DNA from: Owenia fusiformis
Taxonomy: Eukaryota > Annelida > Polychaeta > Sabellida > Oweniidae
NCBI GenBank assembly: GCA_903813345.2
Contig: CAIIXF020000009.1
Location: 7,684,030-7,748,029 of the forward strand
Direction of reading: 5' to 3'
Length of the DNA stretch: 64,000 nt
Shown in pieces: positions 21,371 through 33,227 of this stretch. The position numbers and the translations under genes were made by a program. The notes under the pieces are model-generated. The model saw only the letters and a list, made by a program, of their open reading frames with translations, had not been told where the DNA came from and made no database searches. Every line of letters starts with the position of its first letter. Within the stretch, counting starts at the first letter, position 1.

Positions 21371-22139
21371 TCATACAATGAAGTCCATATGTAGTTAACC
21401 CATCTACTAGTGTCGTAAAAATGAAATTCCTTGAACTCGGGATAGTCAAAACGAGAACTAGTTTTTGAAGTAATATGAATCTGTTTTTACGGAAGGGTAA
21501 GTTTAAGTGCTTTTTAACTAACGGATCAAAAATGTTTTCGTTGCAGGGCCGGTTTAACCAGTATTCATAAATGGCTTCCTCAAATGACAATAACTAGCGA
21601 TAGTTTTGAGTGGATGAGCTGAATTTATGAATTTGTTGATTTGTAACAGCTGAACATTACAATTCCGTAGCACTTCAATCCCGTTTTTAAAATTCTGGAT
21701 TTTACCCCTAGATTTGTCATTCTAAAGAATCACCCCATCTGTACATCATCCAGTATCCGATTGCAACAAGCGTACCATATTTCGCGATTATCAAACTGAT
21801 AGTCAAAATTTTACAGAACTTTAAAACAACATGCCCCAGGTGGCCATCATCGCGCTGTCTGTTCTAATTTTCTGATGAAGCTACGCTGCCAGGGTTGCTG
21901 TTTTACCATCCTGTACTAGCATAATGATCGTAGGCAGAATTGAAATTAAAGTTGCATGAATAAATTGCGGGATTGCAAATCATGAATTTCATGTTTCTGT
22001 TTGTAATTATTCGTTATAAATGGATTTATTATCAAATCAATTATTTTACATTGTTCAATCCTTATGTCAATTTAGTTCCAAGTTCCTGCTTCCGATTTGT
22101 CTTGACATTTACAAGACTACGTACAAGGTTTGAGGTGTT
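21371..22139. other. No gene supported
   Basis: A/T-rich. An 87-codon minus-strand frame at 21327-21590 overlaps the repeat edge and shows no domain or conserved motif. Confidence 0.4.
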
Positions 22140-22568
22140 ATGAGGACGTACGCCATAAAAAAACATTTATCATTGCAGCAAAAGAGTACAAGTGTAAGAG
22201 AGATGATATCATGTGGCAAATTAGATAATGTGCCCAATTTGCACACAGATCGTTTAAAGGTGTTTCGAGAAAAATTGACAGAAAACCATTATACACTTGG
22301 TAGGCACTCGCCACTTTCCAAAATAGATGGCATTTCTATTGACGTTTCGAAAAAAGAACTTTTGAAGGTGGTGCCCAAAACCAAACGACACGTCGATAGT
22401 GATTTCGATAGTTTAGGTAATCTAAGATTAAATTGCATGTTTAGATCAAAGAAGTGCGAAAATGAAAATGTCAGTGAAAGATCAAAAATTTCTTGTTGCT
22501 TAAACACATCAATAAATGTCAATCAAAGTTCAATTTTTCAATTACACGAGTGGAAAGCTGGTAGATAA
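22140..22568 (+). CDS. Hypothetical ORF, 142 codons (unknown)
   Basis: The ATG at 22140 opens a 142-codon frame of balanced composition: basic N-terminus (MRTYAIKKHLSLQQKS), then a charged region rich in Lys, Ser, Asp and Glu, and a Cys-containing C-terminal part (SRSKISCCLN-like spacing). No signal peptide, membrane helix or known domain is visible. It is among the longest frames in the window that do not come from repeats, but it sits alone and a 77-codon frame overlaps it on the other strand. It may be an exon of an unrecognised gene or chance. Confidence 0.3.
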   Translation: MRTYAIKKHLSLQQKSTSVREMISCGKLDNVPNLHTDRLKVFREKLTENHYTLGRHSPLSKIDGISIDVSKKELLKVVPKTKRHVDSDFDSLGNLRLNCMFRSKKCENENVSERSKISCCLNTSINVNQSSIFQLHEWKAGR

Positions 22569-24245
22569 ATGGCATGTTAACCATTATTTCCATTTGGGAT
22601 TGCCGAAAAGATATTTCACGTTTTCTTTGATTTCCCAACGCATCAGGTACTGGGTGTCAAATAAATATGTTATTCCCTCCTTTTACATCCACAAAATGTT
22701 TCATGGTTTCATGGTATATGGCTTTTGGAAGCCATAAGAGGGGTTTCTCTAAGCATTGGCTATCAATTTTTAACTTATTCTCCAACATGTATTGTAATGC
22801 CTTCAATATGAATGAAATGTCTCCTGGTGTTATTGTCTCGGATTTGTGATAATGGTAATTGAATGGTGGGTTGAAGGCGTATAAAAAGTGTTTCTTTTCA
22901 TGTTGGATTAAGATTCGGGATAGTTGTGGTTTGTTTTCCTTATGATAGGTGTTCCGTTGTTTTTTCCTGTTGGCACTTGCGCATACATTTTGTATTGCTT
23001 GACACTATCTGTGACACATTTGTCAATATATCCGACCGTCACCCCCAACGCCCTCCCCTTCGAATTCGGACTGGCTTGCCTGATATAAGAATGTACTGGA
23101 GGGGGTCTAAATTTCTTTTTTATGAGGAGACACCCTAGCTTGCGGCGCTACGCATCGTAGACGTTTTGCGTGTGTGTCGGCGGCGCAGTCCTTACGTATG
23201 TAGAAGAAGCCACCTTTTGGGAAATCCCCCAGACGGGCCTGGTCCGATCATCATTGTTTTTGCGAGGGCGGGGCAAAATAGAGCAGAATAATTTGAAAGA
23301 TCTATTAAGACAACAGCAGAAAATGATCAACGAATTTGATTGGTCAAAAGACAATTCAATGTTCGCTAGTTAATTCCTTCTATGATGTCAAAGCTGTGTT
23401 GCTCTTTGGAAACAAATTAAACTGAAAAGTAAGGCAAGTGGTACAGGCCGATTATAAGGAAGTCTTTGATTATATCAAGTAGCCATAGGGGCATCGACCC
23501 GATCCATTGAGACCGAGTGATTCTAATATAATTAAACGCATACGACACGTTGAATGTAATCTAAATTAGGATGTGAAAGGATCTCCATTTGCCGCAATGA
23601 CTATAAAGTAGGATTGTGACGAAGATCTTATAAAAGTTGATTTTAGCTGAGCGACTCATGGAATATTGATTCCTACTCTGCTTTTGTAACATAATGACCG
23701 GTGGATCAGCTGGGACGCTGGGTCTAAAAAGATCCCCAGACCATCAGAGAAAGAAACGAACTGAAAGAAGGAACTATAACTAGTAGTTCAATGTTACTTC
23801 CGCATACATCCATCAATCAATCGTGCCATCAACCAATGGCTTACTGCGTCTTAAGCGAATAATTGAATCAGAAGGTGGGCCTAATTGAGCCATATTTGTA
23901 CAGACTGAAGATTTGACTGATGGATTTGTTTTATAGCATACACAACAAGTACATCAAGCATGCGTGGTGTAAAAGTTGAATAAAAAGTTTTTGAAATCCA
24001 ATTATAGGAGAGTTTTGCGACAATTATGCAATTTTCAATTGAACAGTGATATATAACATTTGGTAGAAATAAGCTATTTTTCGCATAATCGATGAAATTT
24101 AAGAAGGTTTTTCTACCCACATATTATAATTGAATATATCTACTCAATCCAGCGTTGTTCTGTTATCTATCATTTTGTTGCAAATCAAATTATCTTTAAA
24201 ATGGTATATCATGGTTGGTGTTTTTAAAATAAATTTTTATGAGGA
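22569..24245. other. Mostly non-coding; weak coding-like tail at 23270-23373
   Basis: Several 67-79 codon frames overlap on both strands. Only the end of the plus-strand frame 23170-23373 looks protein-like: GKIEQNNLKDLLRQQQ then KMINEFDWSK, a short amphipathic helix-like segment ending in a TAA. No splice context or homology could be shown, so I do not call a gene. Confidence 0.35.
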
Positions 24246-24280
24246 ATATTGGACAGGGGTGTTTTTTGGCCCACCCTGTA
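24246..24280. mobile_element. Mariner-like terminal repeat (right edge)
   Basis: TTTTTTGGCCCACCCTGTA (24262-24280) is the outward-facing form of a TACAGGGTGGGCCAAAAAA end ending at a TA, as in Tc1/mariner elements. The element would lie to the left. No partner end or transposase was found, so this is a fragment. A similar but different end (CTGTCACCCTGTA) is at 63984-63996. Confidence 0.5.
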
Positions 24281-24344
24281 TATGTAATGCTGCTTAGAAA
24301 TTCTATACAAAGTACAATTCCATTCCACTAGAAACGTGAGGCGC

Positions 24345-24475
24345 TGTAGTATCGCACACCGACGAACTTCATGTAGCTGTGACCAACATCTCCATTTTCC
24401 TAGGGCAGAAATCATCGAACCGACAAACTTCATGTAGCTGTGACCAACACCTCCATTTCCGTAGGGCAAAGCCAC
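24345..24475. repeat. Two tandem ~70-bp units
   Basis: 'CGACGAACTTCATGTAGCTG' then 'TGACCAACATCTCCATTTTC' and 'TAGGGCAGAAATCATCGAAC' is followed at once by a second, slightly diverged unit (ACCGACAAACTTCATGTAGC, TGACCAACACCTCCATTTCC, TAGGGCAAAGCCACC). Confidence 0.85.
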
Positions 24476-24559
24476 CATTTTATTGAAATTATCAATTATA
24501 TTCCGTAACACAAATTCAGTGCCACGGATAAAATCACTTATAGAGTGTTTACACAAAGT

Positions 24560-26690
24560 TCAGATTTGGAAAAGTCATCGTGTGACTAATGAGTCCGATG
24601 TCAGTGTGCGCTCTTCTCTGTTTGTTGTCTAGACGTATTATGGCAAGGAAAAATGAGTTTCAATAATTCATTTCAAATATTCTTGATTTTAACAATATTT
24701 GGATAAATCCTCCGCGATGAGAAACAATTAATATTGTTAGCACTAGTAACAATTCCGCTTACTTAAGTTGAAATAGAAGTGATTTATACCTTTACAAGTC
24801 AAATAGTAATGAACACTAGAAATGAGTAATAAACACATACAATAACGATTCATATTTATATATTAGATTCGTGGAGATCGGCATAATTTCCCACAATCGG
24901 CCGCATTAATGCGCTACCTCACAGACCATTTTCTATATAATCGGAAAAATAGATGGCAGCATGAATGTTGGTAGGGCCAGAATACGTTAACACATATAGT
25001 AATTGAGTCACTTCATTTCTTGATCTAACAAGTGATTCAATTTGTTCTATGCAAAAAACCATTGGAACTATATGAACTTATTGACATGCGGATTGTGATC
25101 TACTATCAAAATTGTGATCCATATAAGTTTAAGAGTAAATGAACTTTTAAAGAAAAAAGAAAACATGAAAAATTTAATAAAGGTAATTCTAGTAACTGTG
25201 CAATTCTAAGTTGTTCTGATAAAAAATAAACACTGAATTCAAAAATGCCATCATGTTGGTCTTTAATGTTTAAAAATTCAGTCCTCCTAAAATGGAGATT
25301 TTAAAAACGAGACTTTAACGAGATTTGAAAGTTATATGGAAACTCCTATATTGGTTGGGAAGGGTTGGGCGACAGTAACACAATAATTATCTTGTTCGGG
25401 AGCATTACAAATGATTTCTATTGGTTGAAATAAATCGCGAAAATTCAAAACATTCAGCGCGAAACCATGAATTATTTTAAATATTTTCCGTTCACGTTTA
25501 GGTTATGAAAAACATTGCAAGCTTAAACTCCCTATTTATCGTTGACCGCACGCGGGTTTATCAAACAATACGTGCAATACAACCAACGCCGCAGCTGTAT
25601 GGTGAAGACTAGCACTACCAAAGAGTATCGTTTATTGTATCTTTACATGTATGGTGGAGAGGGGGGGGGGGGGGGGCGACGAATTGAAACGTGACTAGTT
25701 TTCTGATTCAACTAATGTATGATGTAAAACGCATATAGCTGCAAAGTAAATTCCATGCTGCATTACTCTTATAGAAATAGTGGAACTTTTACAAATCTAG
25801 TTCACAATCTACGATTTTGATAGACAAACATTAGTATGTTCCTGGCGCTCAAAAGCTATTCAGGATACAAATCAAGCCAGAAGCTGGTATGTAACTATGT
25901 ATGGCATGGTATTGCTTGAATAACACCATGATGACTATCAAATAACACTGGTCATCTTAATAAACAGAAGCAATGCTAATTTAATTAAAACGAACATTAA
26001 GAAAGCTCAGTGTTTAGCCTCAGTAAGTATTGTAAAGCCACATAAGAGGATGAGTATCAGATTATAGAACAGCGGAAAATGAGTTCCTAGAGCAATGATC
26101 AATTGAACAATTTCAGCAATGACTTCTTGGTATAACAAGATAAGGATGATTCGACCGACCAACGACCTTATATAATGCAATGGGTCGACGATCTGAGTAA
26201 AAACAAAATGTTATGTCGTTGATTGGACTCAAATAAAAACGTTCTGTCTACGTACAATTGATAAATTAACACCCGAAAGTGATATCTGTTTTGTGTTTAC
26301 ATTGATGAAGACGTTGTATACCGATACAAGGAGGGCAAGCCACACGTTTTACGAGAACGTGTATGTGAGCGTGTGATACTATTAGTGACGCCCATAGATT
26401 ACTGTCCACATCTCAATTGGTTTTTCCAAGGACCTTGCAACTCCTTTTCCTTATACCTTTATAATCAATCGGGCAAGGGGTATTAAGAAAGACTTAATAT
26501 TAATTCAGATATGACCTTAATTCAACACGTTTACAAACAAGTTCTCTTAAATTCGTGAAGTTTAACCAACAGAAATCAATACCCGGGAAATCACATTCGT
26601 TCACTGCAGTTAGCTGCGCGCGCAGGCTTATTTTCCATTGAAATGGATCTCCAAATGTTCGCTGCAGTTTTATGAGTATTCTCTACAAGT
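24560..26690. other. No gene; contains MITE fragment and G16 tract
   Basis: A/T-rich. At 25294-25351 is an inverted fragment of the 18.4-kb MITE left end (AGTTATATGGAAACTCCTAT). At 25661-25676 is a G16 run. No frame longer than 60 codons merits a call. Confidence 0.5.
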
Positions 26691-26695
26691 GGTTT

Positions 26696-26832
26696 ATTTC
26701 CATTTCGCCTCTTCACAATTGGCCTCTTTCCCATTTCGCCCCTTTCCCATTTTGCCATTTCACCCCTTTCCCGTGTTGCCCCCTTCCCATATCGCCCCTT
26801 TCCCTTATCGCCCCTTCCCATTTCGCCCCTTT
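26696..26832. repeat. C/T-rich minisatellite, ~16-18 bp units
   Basis: Repeated variants of CCCATTTCGCCCCTTT (also CCCATATCGCCCCTTT, CCCTTATCGCCCC) fill this interval, giving long frames on both strands (a Pro/Phe-rich plus-strand frame and an Arg/Gly-rich minus-strand frame). A short inverted stretch of the same type (GGGACAGGGGCGAAATGGAA) is at 27108-27145, so the two could pair across ~300 bp. Confidence 0.85.
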
Positions 26833-27880
26833 TGTCATTTAAAGTTACAAGGGCGTTTTATTTGATTTCTCACTCCCTGAAACTTCGATTCATCGTGTAT
26901 AGTGGAGGGAAACCTACTAGAAATAGTATTAAATAGCTTTATTAAAAAAATACCAACCCGGAAAAACCCCGGAATTTTTAATTCAAATTCAGCCCGAAAA
27001 AACGGAAGATTTGATAAAAATGAGCCGGATTAAACCCGGAATCTTTTTTTATACAACCCGGACTTTTTTAAATCAACCCGAAATTTCGATCATTTGTAGG
27101 GGGCATAATGGGACAGGGGCGAAATGGAAGAGGGGCGAAAAGAGGTAGCGCCATTGACTTAACTTCCCATTGTTCCATATCATCATTATGGGTTATAATT
27201 ATTTACTAGTCAGAGAGGTCTTAACTTTTAATAATTATTAATCTTAATAGATCACCACCGTCTAGAAGTGGTGATCCTCTTCCAGTTGCTGAAGGTCATT
27301 TTTGAAATTGCTTAAACGTCATTTCCGAGAATTTGATACTTATTGTATAATTTCTGGCTTGGGTGATCGTTCAAAAAGGGTTTGTGGTAAAATCAAAAAT
27401 GACACCAAGATACTTCTGAGGTCTTTGCCGTCAGCATATCGCTTTCAATCACGTACGCAAAGGACAACCAGTGCTTGCTAATAGATATTAATGGCTATAA
27501 GTCAAATAAAATCGTTCATTTGCTAAGCATTAATGGCTATAAGTCAAACAATACCCCCTATTTGTTAACCATAATTTGAGGAATATGCTCGATAATTGTC
27601 CAACCTACAAGAATATGAGATGACACTGGGAAACAACTCTTACCTCGGAGAGAATCGCGAGAAGGTACGTTTCAATCTCTAGATTGAAAGTCGAATCAAA
27701 ACTCTATTCGTACTTGAAAAACCAAAAATGGGGCCCAAGTTCTAAAACTTATAGGCCCATTTTTTATGAATTTGGCCTAAAAAGGCCCAAAAGGCAAAAT
27801 TATGCCTAACGGCCACCCCTGGATGCCCCAGCGGATATCTAGAAGTGCAATGTATCTTCAAACATTAATGTTTCAGGTAC
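26833..27880. other. No gene; small duplications only
   Basis: 26940-27090 has four versions of an 'AACCCGGAA.TTTTT' phrase. 27480-27560 repeats 'ATTAATGGCTATAAGTCAAA' twice. 27720-27820 has GGCCC-rich sequence like the 8.6-9.5 kb repeat. No coding frame is supported. Confidence 0.5.
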
Positions 27881-28679
27881 TAAGGGAACATGGGGCAAAA
27901 CGGTCCAGTGGGGCAAAATGGCCCATCGAAATATCTTTTGAACTATAAAAAGATGGTTCTTCAAAAGTCACATAATCGAATTTTGAAATTTCCGCCACCT
28001 TCTCGACCGCCCATTTTTAACCTAGCAGTGTCTTGCTTTATGTAAGAGGTAATTCTACTTTTCACTCTCTTTTTTTGCAAATTACCCCTCCCACGAGAAT
28101 CTCTAAAAATCCGGCAACAAGAGAATATCGTTTTGATTTAATATTTTACTTATAATATAGTATGCATATTTATTCTTTATTTGTAAAAATTTCGAGCTTC
28201 AAATATTAGGCAAATTAAAATGAAGTCTATTTGAAAATTCACATGCAAAAATTGATTTTCAAATATAACGATTTTAACATTTGGTTTGTACCTTATTTAC
28301 TTCCGACACATATCGAATGACTAGAATTATGGCAGGGGTTAAGAATACTTTATCTGTCAAAGGTTTGAACGTCTGAGAAAAGATGTATGTGGACGTGTCT
28401 TGTAATTGATTAATCTTGGTTTTAAAACCTAATGTAACAGAGGGTGGGCCGTTTTGTCCCAACCATGGGCCGTTTTGCCCCACTCTCGGCATTATTTTTG
28501 GCCATTGAAAAATCACAGAAAATAGTCATAAGCAAGTATAAAACACTCGAAAAATGTAAACCACAACCCATTAATAAAGTGGAACATCAAAGTGCGCGAT
28601 GATTGACAGACAAGAAAATACCCCGCACGGAACAACTTAAAATTAAATTTTTAGGGCCATTTTGCCCCATGTTCCCTTA
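27881..28679. mobile_element. TA-flanked MITE, ~800 bp, 20-bp perfect terminal inverted repeats
   Basis: TAAGGGAACATGGGGCAAAA at 27881-27900 is the exact reverse complement of 28660-28679. A TA at both outer edges fits the target duplication of Tc1/mariner-type elements. Sub-terminal inverted phrases (GTGGGGCAAAATGGCCCA on the left, GGGCCGTTTTGCCCCAC on the right) support a foldback structure. No transposase frame. The right end recurs at 31314-31333 within a duplicated segment. Confidence 0.85.
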
Positions 28680-28880
28680 ATTACTAGTATCTCATTTCAC
28701 GAACAAAGCAAATGTCACGCTATAACCGACCTTCGTTGAAATTGAGGAAATGTAGTCCCCTTTACATCATTATGATATTCTTCACTTATCCTTTGTTACA
28801 ACGGATATTGCATCTTGCTAGAAATGAGATGCAATGACAAAAAGAATGCATTTATATCCATTATCCAATGTGACTTCCCG
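28478..28880. repeat. Direct duplication, first copy (partner 30698-30732 plus 31176-31532)
   Basis: From 'CCCCACTCTCGGCATTATTT' through 'AAGCAAGTATAAAACACTCG', the MITE right end and 'ACGAACAAAGCAAATGTCAC' to 'ATTATCCAATGTGACTTCC', the sequence recurs in the same direction at 30698-30732 and 31176-31532, with an unrelated ~444-bp block between the two parts of the second copy. Because DNA outside the MITE end is also shared, this is a segmental duplication and not two independent insertions. Confidence 0.85.
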
Positions 28881-28884
28881 ACTT

Positions 28885-30663
28885 CCTTTCCTTCATTTGG
28901 GAAAGTGGTACAATATGAGGAAAAGTGAGGGGGCAGTCTTTTTTGTGGGTTACTATACGAGGAGCATCGAGGGCGTGAGAGACAAGGCGATGCCATCATG
29001 CGTATAATGAGATAAGTGGTATCCATTTTGAAATAACATTAAAATGAGTAGAGAATGCTATTATATTTAGATGGATCCCAGGAAAGACATCATTTTTTCA
29101 GAATTCAATGTCACAAAAATTAATGAGGCTTTTAACAAATGCAATTACATATTTTGATAAATGCACTATACGGGGGTTGATTTAAAAGTTCTGCACCGTT
29201 TGCTCTAAAATCTTATTTCTTTATGAATGGTATTCATATTTGGTCTCAACCAACCCATATTTAGTAGTTTCATTCATTCAGTTTAATACTATATTGTAAT
29301 GCAATGGAATACATCTTGACCGTTAGTTGCTTTGATTTTCATTTTCGTATTTCGTAATGACCTTTAGTATTTCTCCTTTCAACACTTGTCCTTATATAAC
29401 TGAAAGATCGAAATACCTTCCGGTGTACTTCTGTGCTTCATTAATACGACAAGTATGCCATTTCTCCCCCTTCAGCCATTTTAGTACAGTTAAAACTGCT
29501 AATTTGTCAGGGAATCAACAGTAAGAAAAAAACATAAATCAATTTGACCTGATGAGAGGTTTCGCCAAGATACTTCATTATTTTCAAGCGATCTTACATC
29601 TTGAATGTGAACAGGACAAACAAAACATCGTCTTGCTTGAGCAATCTAATTTGTCAGATCATCAGGCGTACAGCTATCACCGACTACTTTGCCGTAATTG
29701 AGTTTATACTGCACTCAAGGAGGATTGGCTCCCAGAGTGCAACATCGATATTTTGTCCCATATATGGAGATGTCGTGCTACAAAATTCGAATTCTAACAG
29801 CCGCCATTTTGCTCACTTCAACATTTGAATCGTGAATTTTGGTCTTATTTCCAAACGAAAAATTCCAAAATTCACAAGAAATTATCGAGATATTGTTTCT
29901 AATCATTTAAACAGTTTATTTAGAATTTATAATCTGTTATAATTTCAGAAAATAACTATATTTCTGCGTTTTCATTGTTGGAAAATATTTACTTCGATTA
30001 TGGGAGCCAATCCTCATTGTACTGCATCGAAGCTGTATCCCTTTTGGTTCTATCTTAATGTCGTGAACAATACAACTTGGAGAACTTGTCCACAGAGGAC
30101 CATAATTCTACAAGTTCACGTACGCGTTTTTAAAAAAACGTGTATCTTAACCTGCCTATTGCTTGCTTCCAATCAAAACCAAAAATATTTTGCATTTCAT
30201 GTCTCGAGGAAATATCTTTCTTTTAGATATATATTAAATTAGGGTTATGTCACGGGAGCATCACACAAGTAATTTATCCTATGACAAGTATTTGGCTGAT
30301 TTTCTAATACGTTCTGCTTCAGAGATTTCTGTCTCATTACTAAAGCCTCTTTACGCTCCGTGAACTATATTTCAATGAGAATGTCATGGTTATACTTTTT
30401 TGTTCCTTAGATGCCTAATTAAAATATAGTTTCGCTTACGAATTTGACTGTTTCTACACTGAATAAAAATGTTTTCCCGGAAATATCAGAGCGGGGGATA
30501 ATATATATGTCCAGCTTCCCCAAGATACCTATTCTATATTCCGCTAACTTGTCGATAGGATGCTATCATTTATATTACTAAATAAGAAATATTACCCGAT
30601 AGCTACTTTAGAATCATATAATTTTTCCAGTAGAACCTTAGATAACTTCATATGATTTTTCCA
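28885..30663. repeat. Segmental repeat copy 1 (inverted partner at 42382-43725), includes a mariner-type end
   Basis: This interval matches the reverse complement of 42382-43725 over most of its length. Shared landmarks are 'CATCATGCGTATAATGAG', 'TACGRGGGTTGATTYAAAAG' (29168 here, 43421 inverted there), 'AACATCGTCTTGCTTGAGC', 'TCAGGCGTACAGCTATCACC' and 'CAACTTGTCGATAGGATG'-type sequence near the end. Copy 1 has an extra ~520 bp (about 29972-30495). The translated phrase SSCLSNLICQIIRRTAITDY is found in both copies but reflects DNA similarity; no transposase motifs are seen. Fragments of the central part recur at 51478-51640 and, inverted, at 61195-61350. Confidence 0.85.
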
Positions 30664-30732
30664 CTTGTCAGGTCTCTTAAATTTATTTTAGAAGAAATTC
30701 CCCACTCTCGGCATTATTTTTGGCCATTGAAA

Positions 30733-31175
30733 GATCTACAGAAATATATAAGCACAAGTGCCAAAGGGAAAGGACCAAAAGTTGTAATGGAACTTAGCAA
30801 GAAAAAGCAAACTCTAAGTGCATACCAGTCAAGAAAAACAAACCCCATATAGCCCAAAACCATGATCTAACGTGAAAAGAAACAATGTCTAATACCCCCT
30901 TTCCCCCCACCATTCAAGAACCAATATCACAATCCAAGACCAGAAGACCAAGGGACATTTCATTCATACTGAAGTCATTACAATACATGTTGAAGAAAAA
31001 ATTAGAAATTGATAGTCAATTGATAGCCAATACTCATAACCTCAAAAATAGTTGTAGATACAAGTACTCATACAAGATAGAGCATTCAGTCTCAAATGAT
31101 GTGGGATAGATAAAATCCAGTCTCCAAGTCCATAGGCGTTTCAAAGGGTCAACATCCATTCACAAAAGCCGTCAA
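30733..31175. other. Block inserted within the second direct copy
   Basis: This ~444 bp separates two parts that are contiguous at 28478-28560. It holds a 74-codon plus-strand frame (30885-31109) with Pro/Thr/Ile/Ser- then Lys-rich composition and no recognised domain. It could be an inserted element or the ancestral state that was deleted in the other copy. Confidence 0.4.
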
Positions 31176-31532
31176 GATAGTCCAAAGCAAGTATAAAACA
31201 CTCGAAAATGTAAACCACAACCCATTAATAAAGTGGAACATCAAAGTGCGCGATGATTGACAGACAAGAAAATACCCCGCACGGAACAACTTAAAATTAA
31301 ATTTTTAGGGCCTTTTTGCCACATGTTCCCTTACTTATCTCATTTCACGAACAAAGCAAATGTCACGCAAACTATAACCGACCTTCGTTGAAATTGAGGA
31401 AATGTAGTTCCCTTTACATCATTATGATATTCTTCACTTATCATTTGTTACAACGGATATTGCATCTTGCTAGAAATGAGATGCAATGACAAAAAAGAAT
31501 GCATTTATATCCATTATCCAATGTGACTTCCG
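31176..31532. repeat. Direct duplication, second copy
   Basis: Nearly identical to about 28518-28880, including the MITE right end at 31314-31333 (one substitution, GCCACATG for GCCCCATG). The match ends at 'GTGACTTCC'. Confidence 0.85.
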
Positions 31533-32464
31533 AAGCTCTTATCGCGAGTTGAATTCATTTGTGAATTTCCGGTCATTCGGATATTCATATTGCCACCTTT
31601 CTTTAAAGTGTCTCACATATTCGATCAAAATTTGCCATGCAAACATGTTAGTCTACTTTACTGCCCCCCTTGCTGTAACAAGGAACCCAAAACACATTAA
31701 AACGTAAACATAAACCAATTAGTCACTTCACTATGAAAGTGAGGGGTGTTAGTCCATGCACACAGCGTATTCTGCTAATACATATTTGCTAACACAATAT
31801 CAGTGGTCATGTACCGTGTCAACTTAGTAACCCTTGCATATCGTGCTCACTCAAGTATTGAATATTTTTTTATGGTCTAAATGTTTGTGGTTTCACAAAA
31901 TGTGTGATATATTTTAGTTAAAAATACATTAATTAATATATTCATTCAAACAGCACTAGAATGCGGGAAGAAAGAGCAATGGTGACAAAATGCAGACAGA
32001 ATTTTCTGTAAGGGTTTCAAACATTTCTGGACACAATCATACAACATGTACTTCATGTGTACTGTTATTTTTAGTGCTGTATTTATAGATATAATTTCAC
32101 GTATTAAAATCATATTTCCCAGCAATGACTTCAAATTCGGAACCACACCCATATCACATTTTCTTCAATAACTCCAAACATGTGTAAACATTGACCATGT
32201 GCATATAAATTCAGATTTCACGAGCTCTTTCTTATTCGAGTACCTCGTACACCCCTGCATGGATTTGAGTTGGATTCGCCTTTTATACGTGAGCCGACAC
32301 ACTCGCAAACGCTGATTGGATAAAGATTGCGAGAATCTTTAATGTTTTCCAAAATTCGACGTTTTGTAGTCAAGCCCAGATTGCACCATAAGCTGATGCA
32401 ACAATAACAAAAAATCGACGACTTTTAACCAAACTTTCCCCAAATCTTTCAGAGCACAAACTGT
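31533..32464. other. No gene supported
   Basis: A/T-rich DNA with 66-103 codon frames that carry no domain. The 103-codon minus-strand frame at 32339-32650 runs into the 66-bp inverted repeat and is therefore partly repeat-derived. Confidence 0.4.
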
Positions 32465-32867
32465 ACGGGTAGTATCTAAAGCCCCGCTATGATTTAAAAA
32501 TCGCGAGCAAGTTCCCGCTGAAATCGCGAGCATAGTCCTGTTTATTTGTATCACTTTGAAAAATGAACCAAAAGGATGAAAATTCTTATTACCGTTCTTT
32601 GATACTCCAGCAAAACTTTGAAAACAGATATATTTGACAAAAAATGACATGAAAATGATTATTTTTTACTTGCATGAAGGAAAGGGGCGTCGACATGCAC
32701 GTTTGCATAATTTACTGTTCATATATTACCTTTATCGTTAAAATAAAGGCAATAAATACGATTTACATACTCCATAATAAATATCGGATCAAGATGGTCT
32801 GTATTGATAAGTTACTGGACAATGACAACTGCCATGGGGATCGAAATACATTATTAAAGGTGTTCCA

Positions 32868-32935
32868 GTGGCCCCGCTGAAAACATGAGGAGGCCCCGCT
32901 GAAAACATGAGGAGACCCCGCTGAAAACACGAGCA
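32868..32935. repeat. CCCCGCTGAAAACATGAGGA minisatellite, 3 units
   Basis: Three units of ~22 bp (GGCCCCGCTGAAAACATGAG and variants) in tandem. Related units occur in inverted orientation at 37262-37365, and single degenerate units are present inside the 66-bp repeat (CCCGCTGAAATCGCGAG). Confidence 0.85.
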
Positions 32936-33227
32936 AATTTCACGACTACCCGCTTCGATCACGAGGAAAGCTTCATCATTATTCCATGAATATAGTGAGC
33001 TTCTTTATATGAACGTACACGATAACGTATTAATGAGAATCACATAACATATCATTCTATGGCAACATCACAAATATTTCTACTTCAACTTCAGGCAGTC
33101 TATCCATCTGTCAGTGGCATGATCAAATTTTTTTATGTAAATATACTTTGTACATTTCGGAGTAAAATGTACATTCTACATAATTCACTATTCCAAGGAT
33201 TATACTTCTGAGGACACATATATTGCA

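Noticed and set aside
26591-26865. Overlapping 75-76 codon frames on both strands, Pro/Phe-rich and Arg/Gly-rich
   Set aside because: Produced by the CCCATTTCGCCCCTTT minisatellite.
29601-29828. Conserved 50-residue translation shared with 42707-43039 as a transposase fragment
   Set aside because: The similarity extends well outside the frame at the DNA level, and none of the catalytic DDE/D context of Tc1/mariner proteins is visible.
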